A stretch of 8,911 bases of DNA from an uncultured Collinsella sp. (GTDB lineage Bacteria; Actinomycetota; Coriobacteriia; Coriobacteriales; Coriobacteriaceae): NCBI GenBank assembly GCA_900550785.1, contig URTL01000080.1:1-8911 (forward strand). The letters are read 5' to 3'. Both the position numbers and the translations under genes were made by a program. The first letter of the stretch is position 1. The number at the start of each line of letters is the position of its first letter. The notes beneath the pieces were generated by a model, which was given only the letters and a program-made list of their open reading frames with translations, searched no databases and was not told where the DNA came from. Positions 1 through 5,583 of the stretch are shown here, piece after piece.

Positions 1-1
1 G

Positions 2-727
2 CCGGCCGTGGTCGCGGCCCACGCCGCCAGCAAGGGCCGGTACGGCTCGCGCAAGATAAAGGCGTCGCTCGAGAGGTCGGGCGTCACCGTCAGCCGGCGC
101 CGGGTCTGCCGCATCATGAGGGAGAACGGCCTGGTCAGCGCATACGGCAGGAAGAGGTTCAAGGTGCACCCCGGGGCGGTCAACGAGGCCGACGTGCCCA
201 ACGTCGTCGCGCGCGGCTTCGGCGGCAGGGCGCCGCGCACCCATATATGCAGCGACCTGACCTACGTGCGCGTCGGGGCCTCGTGGAACTACGTCTGCCT
301 GCTCGTCGACCTCTACAACAGGGAGATCGTCGGCCACTCCGCCGGGCCCAGGAAGGACGCCCGGCTGGTCAAGTCGGCGTTCGCGACGCTCTCCTTCCCC
401 ATCTCGGACATCGAGGTCTTCCACACGGACCGCGGCAGCGAGTTCGACAACGCCGAGATCGACCTGATGCTCGAGGCCTTCGGCATTGAGAGGTCGCTGT
501 CGGCCAAGGGCTGCCCCTACGACAACGCCGTCGACGAGTCGACCAACAGGATACTGAAGGCCGAGCTCGTCCACCGCGAGACGTTCGGCACGACGCGCGA
601 GCTCCGGGCCAAGCTCTCGGACTACGTGCACTGGTACAACAACTTCAGGATCCACTCGACGCTGGGCTACATGTCTCCGGTCGAGTTCAGGGAGGCGGGG
701 CTGTCCCTCCCGGAATCGTCCAAATAG
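2..727 (+). CDS. IS3-family transposase OrfB (DDE), 5'-truncated by window edge
   Basis: OrfB is the integrase-like catalytic half of an IS3-family transposase. It is normally made as an OrfAB fusion by programmed frameshifting from orfA. The open frame continues upstream of position 2, so the GTG at 8 is internal and no start is visible. The first visible residues belong to the HTH_21-like region, with a YGSRKI motif and a GVTVSRRRVCRIMRENGL helix. The rve catalytic core follows: first Asp in SDLTYVRVG (codon 254-256), second Asp in FHTDRGSEFDN (428-430), and Glu in NAVDESTNRILKAE (536-538). The last two are separated by 35 residues, giving the canonical DD(35)E arrangement. The C-terminal YNNFRIHSTLGYMSPVEF motif is typical of IS3/IS150-like transposases and the protein ends normally at 727. 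The visible part has no lesion, so the element may still be active. GC content is very high, like the neighbouring ISL3 and unlike cas9. Confidence 0.95.
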   Translation, partial: PAVVAAHAASKGRYGSRKIKASLERSGVTVSRRRVCRIMRENGLVSAYGRKRFKVHPGAVNEADVPNVVARGFGGRAPRTHICSDLTYVRVGASWNYVCLLVDLYNREIVGHSAGPRKDARLVKSAFATLSFPISDIEVFHTDRGSEFDNAEIDLMLEAFGIERSLSAKGCPYDNAVDESTNRILKAELVHRETFGTTRELRAKLSDYVHWYNNFRIHSTLGYMSPVEFREAGLSLPESSK

Positions 728-741
728 GTGTTGCCAATCCA
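718..741 (+). repeat. right terminal sequence of the IS3 element
   Basis: The sequence overlapping and following the orfB stop codon forms the right terminus, ending ...TTGCCAATCCA. The terminal CA dinucleotide is the IS3-family hallmark. The matching left inverted repeat is outside the window, so the repeat itself is inferred from position and end bases. Confidence 0.65.
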
Positions 742-1576
742 GCTCGCCTTTGGCAGGCCTGCCGCGCTTGCCCTCGGGCCTGGGCCTGGCGGCCCTGGCG
801 GCGTTCCACTCCTCGCAGCGCACGGCGTCGAGCGCGTCGTTCATCCACTGGACCACGTGGAAGGGGTCCATGACCCACCTCGCGTTGGGGCAGCGGCGCT
901 TGACCAGCTGCCTTATCCACCTCGCGCCGTCGGCGGTCACCACCTCTATGGCGCGCCTCTGCTCGCGCGTGAGCTCGTCGAGGAACAGGTTGAGCACGTC
1001 CTTGCCGGTGCCCTCGTGCGCCCAGATGAGGCAGCCGCGGTCGTGGTCGACGACCACCGTGACGTACTTGTGGCCCTTCTTGTACGACGTCTCGTCGATG
1101 CCGATGCGGCGCACGCCGTCGAACCTCGAGGCGCCGCGCGCGGCCTCCAGCTCGGCGTAGACGCGCCTGCACACGCCGCCCACGCTGTGCCACTCGACGC
1201 GGGCGAGCTCGGAGACCGCCGAGGCGGTGCAGCGGACCGCCAGCCACGCCACCCAGTCCTCGAAGTCGCGCGTGAAGCGCGCCCCGTGCCGCGCCCAGGG
1301 GACGGCCTCGGTGCGCACGCCGTGCTCCGGGCAGCGCACCCTGCAGGGCGCGTACTCCAGGTAGCAGGCCGAGCGCGCCAGGTCCATCGCCCTCCACAGC
1401 CTGGGGGCCCCGCGGTTCGCCATGTCGTAGAAGTCGCAGGCCCTGCCGCATACGGGGCAGCGGCGCTGCTCGCGCTTGTAGGGCCGGACGCTCACGACGA
1501 TGCGCTCGGCCTCGATGCGCGCGCCCAGGACGACCGTGCGGGCCAGACCGAGGGCGAGAAGTAGTAGACTCTTCAT
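742..1576 (-). pseudogene. ISL3-family transposase, disrupted by IS3 insertion
   Basis: The frame starts at ATG 1576 with a good ribosome binding site (AAGAGGTG at 1583-1590, 6 nt away) and is open for 278 codons with no internal stop before IS3 sequence begins. The N-terminus carries the ISL3 zinc-finger pattern: CPVCG at residues 40-44, then Cys72, Cys78 and CPEH at 82-85. The central segment (PWARHGARFTRDFEDWVAWL, about 93-112) and the helix-turn-helix-like stretch after it are typical of actinobacterial ISL3 transposases. The DDE_Tnp_ISL3 core begins with IGIDETSYKKGHKY (Asp161) and continues with VVTADGARW (Asp216) and WVMDPFHVVQW (Asp237). The catalytic Glu and the C-terminal part, normally reaching about 400 residues or more, are missing. 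The product is therefore inactive, although ISL3 ends could still be acted on by an intact copy elsewhere. The long open frames in other registers over this stretch are GC-rich shadows. Confidence 0.9.
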
Positions 1577-1633
1577 GCGTCACACCTCTTCGGTTGTCTG
1601 AATTTGGCTTAGCAATCATAGGCGGATGACGCG

Positions 1634-1659
1634 GAAACGGCCCCTCCCGGGGCCGTTTC
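1634..1659. other. perfect 11-bp hairpin in the ISL3 leader
   Basis: GAAACGGCCCC (1634-1644) and GGGGCCGTTTC (1649-1659) form a perfect 11-bp stem with a 4-base loop (TCCC on the plus strand, GGGA on the minus strand). It lies between the ISL3 terminal repeat and the transposase start, about 58 bp upstream of the ATG. No T-run follows on either strand, so it is not a textbook intrinsic terminator. Structures near IS ends often limit read-through from outside promoters. Here cas9 transcription enters ISL3 in the same direction, which fits such a role, but this is inference. Confidence 0.6.
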
Positions 1660-1707
1660 AGTTCCAGATCGTTGTTTTCGCCCGCTGAGCTGGGCCTATG
1701 CCGGAAT

Positions 1708-1734
1708 CTCTCCCACAGAAACCACCGAAGAGCC
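1708..1734 (-). repeat. ISL3 left terminal inverted repeat
   Basis: Read on the minus strand the element begins GGCTCTTCGGTGGTTTCTGT. The GGCTCTTCGG start is close to known ISL3-family termini. The cas9 reading frame matches Cas9 up to the preceding base, so position 1734 is the junction. The partner repeat is outside the window, and the inner limit of the repeat given here is approximate. Confidence 0.75.
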
Positions 1735-1742
1735 AGGTCTTT
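1735..1742. repeat. presumed 8-bp target duplication of ISL3 (one copy)
   Basis: ISL3 elements generate 8-bp direct duplications of their target. The 8 bases of cas9 flanking the left end are AGGTCTTT on the plus strand. The second copy would lie at the far end of ISL3, beyond position 1, so the duplication is predicted and not observed. Confidence 0.45.
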
Positions 1743-3764
1743 TTCCAGCAGGAAGTTCTTTTTGCGACGACTGAGTTTCTGGTTTTCCTGAACGCGACGC
1801 TCAAAAGCATCCCATGAAGGCGCGCCGTCGTGGGACATCCATTCGTAAGGCGTCTGTTCGCGTTTGTCCTGATTGCTTTTGGCGAGGACTAGGACTTTGT
1901 TGTTGCGAGAGTTTTCTCCCGTGCGAGAGAACGGCAGGATGTGGTCGATCTGCGTGTAGGTGTCGTCACTAATTAGGCGATCGACTTCGATTTTAGCGCC
2001 CGTGTAAAGGTCGAAGCATTCCTGCTCTTCCCACAGGCGGTACTTCTCTATCTGTTTGCCCGTGACCTCATCTGCCGTGCAGCCACGCAATTCAGCGATT
2101 TGCCTGGCAATGCGCTCACGATTTTTCTCATTCTTCTTATTGGCCTTGGCAATCTCGTCTTTTGCGCGCTGAGGCAACCTGAGCTCTCGATCAAGCTCAA
2201 CGTGGATTTCGTTTGGCACGCCCCACTTGCGGCAGACGGCGTTGACCACTTTTCGCATTTGCGACATGGAGCGAATGACGACGGGATTGTTATTTGTCCG
2301 ACCGGTAAGTTCGATCCAGGTCTCATAGGGCATCAGGCGATTGCAGCGCTTGAGCTGGGCGCCAGCGATGCGAAGTCCCAGCAGGCCGCAGTCATTTTCG
2401 GCCTGCGTAAGGTTGAGGACCTCGGGCTCCTCGAGGCAATCGAGCAGCATGTCGAGTGCTTTTTTGGAACGGTTGCCATAGCCGTTAAGAGCTTCGGATG
2501 AATAGGGAAGCCTACAAAGCGCCTCGATCTCCGCTTCCGAGAGTGGTAACCCCTGAAGCCGCTCTTGAAGTACGGGGAGAGCTGAAGAGTATGCCACCGC
2601 CTCCATAACGGCGTCGGCGAGATCACGGTCATCGCGTAAACGCTGCAGGAGAATGGGGTTGGCTGCATTGAGGGTATTGCGGAGCACGCGCCATCCCTTG
2701 GGCTTGTACACCTCGCGTGTTTTTTCGTCGGCAGCTGGAACTCCCTTAAAGTAATCGCCGGAACTAAGGTCGAGCGCTTTTCTGAGGGCGCCGAATTTAA
2801 CAGCACAATCTTTGTTGCCTCGAATTGGCTCGCACGAGAACAGGATTGCAATGCACTCATCACGCTCCGTAGCGCTCAGGGCGCGAGAGGTCCCGTTTTC
2901 GTGGATGATGGTGATGTTGCCGAGTGCGCCATAGGCTGAAACGAGTTCGCTCGTAAGCGTGCAGCGTGCAGCTCGTTTTTCTGCTGGGAAGTATGAGCAG
3001 TGACCAACGAGGTCGTACGTGCGGCGGTCGAAGTCTTTGCGCGAACGCTCCCAATCGCAAACCTCGATACATGCGGCCTCAAATTCCGGCGAAGCGTATT
3101 TGGAGCCAAAGGAGCGTTGAGCATCAAATAGGATATGAGTTTCTTCGATAAGCTGGGCGTGCGTTACACACTTGTCGTAATTGCCGCCACGATTGCGACT
3201 TTGAGGCTGCTGAGCGAGCCATTCGCCAACGGTGCGGCAAGAGGTCTCTGCAATTGCTTCCTTGTTGGCCGCAAGGGCAGATAGAACCTTGCCACCTTCG
3301 CTTGATTTATCCTGATTGCCTTCTCCGTGGGGGATGTATCCACGGCGTTTGCAGAGGGAGTAAAGGATTAGCGCCCACTCGCGATCGTTGAGCAGACGGT
3401 CAAGACCATCAACACGAAGCTTGAGCGGTTGCTTGTCGCCTTTTGTGGTGTGGAAGTACTCTTTGGTGGCGTCTTGGGGGATGAGGCCATAAGCCTTGAG
3501 GACTTGGAGACAGTGCTTCAAGCGCGCCTGGGTACGGTCAATGTTTCGACGGGTAGAGCGGAAGCCCCTGCGAATAACCGCAAGACTTTGGCCCGTTTTA
3601 GGATGAGTTGGAGAGTCAAATAATCTGACGCCCAAATCCAGGATTTCATGATTAGCTGTGTCGATAAGTGCGAATCCGCAGCTTGCAATACCTGGATCCA
3701 TGCCAAGCACAAGATGCCTGGGAAGTTCGAGCTTCCCAATTTCGCGATTGATGGTGATCTCCAT
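1735..3764 (-). pseudogene. cas9: type II CRISPR nuclease Cas9, truncated after HNH by ISL3 insertion
   Basis: This is an RNA-guided DNA endonuclease whose first 676 codons remain. The start at ATG 3764 is chosen because AGAGAGGGG (3771-3779) lies 6 nt upstream. A further in-frame ATG at 3806 lacks this. Visible parts in order: RuvC-I with catalytic Asp23 (LGMDPGIASCGFALID), an Arg-rich bridge helix (about 64-82), a compact recognition lobe (about 90-500), RuvC-II with Glu523 (IHVELDREL), and the HNH domain with DHILPFSR (His608), Asn622 and Asn631. The spacing of these HNH residues (+14, +23) is the same as in SpCas9. RuvC-III, with its catalytic His and Asp, and the PAM-interacting domain are absent because ISL3 begins inside codon 677. 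The compact recognition lobe suggests subtype II-C, with an original length of about 1,050-1,100 residues. The open frame runs on through the IS elements to a stop at 687-689, adding 349 meaningless codons. GC is visibly lower than in the flanking genes, consistent with transfer. All visible catalytic residues are intact, so the insertion is the only evident lesion. Confidence 0.95.
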
Positions 3765-3971
3765 GAAGCACCCCTCTCTAATAAGAACTCTAGAGAACGG
3801 TACCATCGCGTGAGGACATGGGCCGAGCTTGTTAGCCGAGCGGTCATTTTGTTAGGCAAACGGAAGCGATTTATACAGCCTTACATATCGGTTGCCGGAT
3901 GATGTCGTTTGTTGAAATTGAATCCCGACTGAATCCCGCCCTGAGATTGAATGGCGGGGCGGCGCCCCACG
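3765..3971 (-). promoter_or_regulatory. cas9 leader (207 bp, no gene)
   Basis: This non-coding gap between the GyrI-like gene and cas9 must hold the cas9 promoter if cas9 is transcribed separately. The minus strand has an AT-rich TGTATAAAT stretch near 3868-3876 that could act as a -10, but no convincing -35 is paired with it. An 8-bp palindrome CTCTAGAG (3788-3795) lies just upstream of the cas9 ribosome binding site. A direct repeat GAATCCCG occurs twice, 11 bp apart, at about 3920-3938. I see no CRISPR repeat, anti-repeat or tracrRNA-like terminator here. Confidence 0.4.
3953..3971 (-). terminator. possible weak terminator after the GyrI-like gene
   Basis: GGGGC (3956-3960) and GCCCC (3964-3968) form a short GC-only stem with a 3-base loop immediately after the stop codon of the GyrI-like gene on the minus strand. 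It has no following T-run, only ATT, so termination would be weak and some transcripts could read into cas9. Confidence 0.3.
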
Positions 3972-4610
3972 CTATTCAGCGCGCTTGATAGGATGACGAA
4001 CCACAGTCTTAAGTTTCTCCGGTGCACATTTGCGTGGATCGGAGAGATAGATTTCGTGATGGAAACGGGTGTCTGAGAAGTCGGGGACATAGCCCTGCTC
4101 GGTCGTGTATTCATTCATAGCGCCTACGGTCGCCGGTTCGTTGTCGTAGGGCCCGGTGTGCATGCATTGAACGCAGAGGCCCTCGTCAACTTTAAGCAGA
4201 TCGACGGCAGAAAAGTTAAGTTTCTTTTTGGTCGTGGCTTCCGCGACTGCCCAGTCAAAGTCATCTCGGGTGACGAAATCGGGCAGGCGAATGCACGAGA
4301 TAAAGTTGAAATCGTCCTTGCGTACATAATCGATGTCGCCGCTCGGGGAGTCTTGCCACCAGAAACCCTCGAGCGGCGGTACCACAAAGTCGAAATAGCC
4401 CTTGATACTCCTTGAGCCTTTCTTCGACATCTTGACGGTATAGGCGATGCCGTAAAGCAGCGGCAGGGCGTTTTGATACTCGCCACCTTCGGTATTTGGG
4501 TCGCCCTTTCCGCGAACGGCAACGTAGCTCATAGGCGGGACAGTTACGATGCTCGGCTTGCTTGCAGGTTTGTAGAGCTCCTTGCATTCCTTCTTAAAGT
4601 CGAACGCCAT
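3972..4610 (-). CDS. GyrI-like small-molecule-binding domain protein (COG4832-type)
   Basis: This is a 212-residue cytosolic protein of the GyrI-like/SOUL small-molecule-binding superfamily. It is recognised by the N-terminal SIVTVPPMSYVAVRGKGDPN segment (20-39), the aromatic EGFWWQDSP motif (81-89), HTGPYDNEPATVGAMNEY (151-168) and the conserved C-terminal RFHHEIYLSDPRKCAPEKLKT (182-202). No DNA-binding domain is fused, so it is not a MerR- or AraC-type regulator. No signal peptide or membrane segment is visible. ATG 4610 is supported by AGAAAGG (4619-4625), 8 nt upstream. A LexA-type palindrome overlaps the promoter, suggesting DNA-damage induction. Most members are uncharacterised. Some GyrI-like proteins have been reported to hydrolyse cyclopropanoid DNA-alkylating natural products, while others sequester drugs or modulate gyrase. 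A detoxifying role fits the SOS-type box but is inference. Family assignment is confident, function is not. Confidence 0.88.
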   Translation of the reverse strand: MAFDFKKECKELYKPASKPSIVTVPPMSYVAVRGKGDPNTEGGEYQNALPLLYGIAYTVKMSKKGSRSIKGYFDFVVPPLEGFWWQDSPSGDIDYVRKDDFNFISCIRLPDFVTRDDFDWAVAEATTKKKLNFSAVDLLKVDEGLCVQCMHTGPYDNEPATVGAMNEYTTEQGYVPDFSDTRFHHEIYLSDPRKCAPEKLKTVVRHPIKRAE

Positions 4611-4651
4611 GTTGGCCGCCTTTCTGCGTATTGGCCTGCTTAGATAACGGA

Positions 4652-4685
4652 ATCATATCATAGAAACGAACAGTTGTTCGAATGA
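4652..4685 (-). promoter_or_regulatory. promoter of the GyrI-like gene
   Basis: On the minus strand, overlapping -10 candidates TATGAT occur at 4652-4657 and 4657-4662, about 40-50 bp upstream of the ATG. The corresponding -35 position (about 4675-4685) is poor and is covered by the LexA-like palindrome. That is a usual geometry for a repressed promoter. Confidence 0.5.
4667..4680. promoter_or_regulatory. LexA/SOS-box-like operator
   Basis: CGAACAGTTGTTCG has perfect CGAAC and GTTCG half-sites separated by 4 bases. This is the core of the Gram-positive and actinobacterial LexA (DinR) box. It covers the -35 position of the GyrI-like gene promoter and is about 200 bp from the divergent ABC operon, so the former is the likely target. 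The central bases are not the best match to the consensus, and no lexA gene is visible in the window. Confidence 0.6.
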
Positions 4686-4881
4686 TTTTGCTGACAGATA
4701 GAGATGCGTGCGTTGTGTTTGGCGGTCGGCCTGACCCCGTCGATGATTTCTCTGCCTTCCCGGCGCCTCATCTATGGCTGTCGTTTCCCCATATAAAACC
4801 TGCCAAAATGAACCTGTCCCTTTTTGGTCGGCGTGAAATGGGTAATACTAAAGAGTTATCCGACCAGATGGGAACCGATCG
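4681..4881. promoter_or_regulatory. divergent intergenic region before the ABC operon
   Basis: This 200-bp non-coding region lies between divergent genes. It contains a possible promoter for the ABC operon (TTTTTG at 4821-4826, 16-bp spacer, TAATAC at 4843-4848), leaving a leader of about 27 bases. The ATPase start is preceded by a modest ribosome binding site (GATGGGA, 4868-4874). An open frame starting at 4682 overlaps the ATPase in another register and looks non-coding. Confidence 0.4.
4801..4827. repeat. short inverted repeat resembling a dispersed intergenic repeat
   Basis: CCAAAA (4803-4808) and TTTTGG (4822-4827) flank a core GAACCTGTCCC. The TGTCCC-plus-T-run pattern resembles short dispersed palindromic repeats found in many bacterial genomes, some linked to REP-associated transposases. 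Only one copy is in this window, so its repeat nature is a guess. It overlaps the possible -35 of the ABC operon promoter. Confidence 0.3.

Positions 4882-5576
<695 letters not shown>

Positions 5577-5583
<7 letters not shown>

Larger units (their letters stand above)
1..741 (+). mobile_element. IS3-family insertion sequence, right-hand part
   Basis: This is the 3' part of an IS3-family element and it continues past the left edge of the window. It carries orfB followed, immediately after the stop codon, by a terminal sequence that ends in CA at 740-741, as IS3-family ends do. Read inward on the other strand, the end starts TGGATTGGCAACACC. The boundary is supported from the other side: the ISL3 transposase reading frame on the minus strand is intact up to 742 and becomes foreign exactly there. 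The element lies in the opposite orientation to the interrupted ISL3 and cas9. Its left end, orfA and the expected short target duplication are outside the window. Confidence 0.85.
742..1734 (-). mobile_element. ISL3-family insertion sequence, 5' part, interrupted by IS3
   Basis: This element is inserted in cas9 with its transposase in the same direction as cas9 (minus strand). Its left end is at 1734, where the minus strand begins GGCTCTTCGGTGG, a terminus typical of ISL3 elements. Cas9-like sequence stops exactly there. The segment holds the terminal repeat, a leader with a strong 11-bp hairpin, and the first 278 codons of the transposase. At 742 it is cut by the IS3 element. The remaining roughly one third of the transposase and the right end presumably lie beyond the left edge of the window. 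Confidence 0.88.

Noticed and set aside
728..1564. Long plus-strand open frame over the ISL3 element
   Set aside because: It is antisense to the real ISL3 transposase and its composition (Ala, Val, Pro, Gly) is that of a GC-rich shadow. No domain is recognisable.
687..1734. The C-terminal 349 codons of the Cas9 frame as a novel Cas9 domain or a Cas9-transposase fusion
   Set aside because: This stretch is ISL3 leader and transposase DNA read in the wrong register. The true transposase frame, with its zinc finger and Asp residues, is in another register and has its own start and ribosome binding site.
3771..3800. Hairpin sequestering the cas9 ribosome binding site (CTCTAGAG against AGAGAG)
   Set aside because: Only 5-6 pairs including a wobble are possible, too weak to claim regulation.
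3765..3971. tracrRNA or CRISPR repeat in the cas9 leader
   Set aside because: No repeated unit with spacers, no strong hairpin followed by a T-run, and no repeat sequence available to define an anti-repeat.
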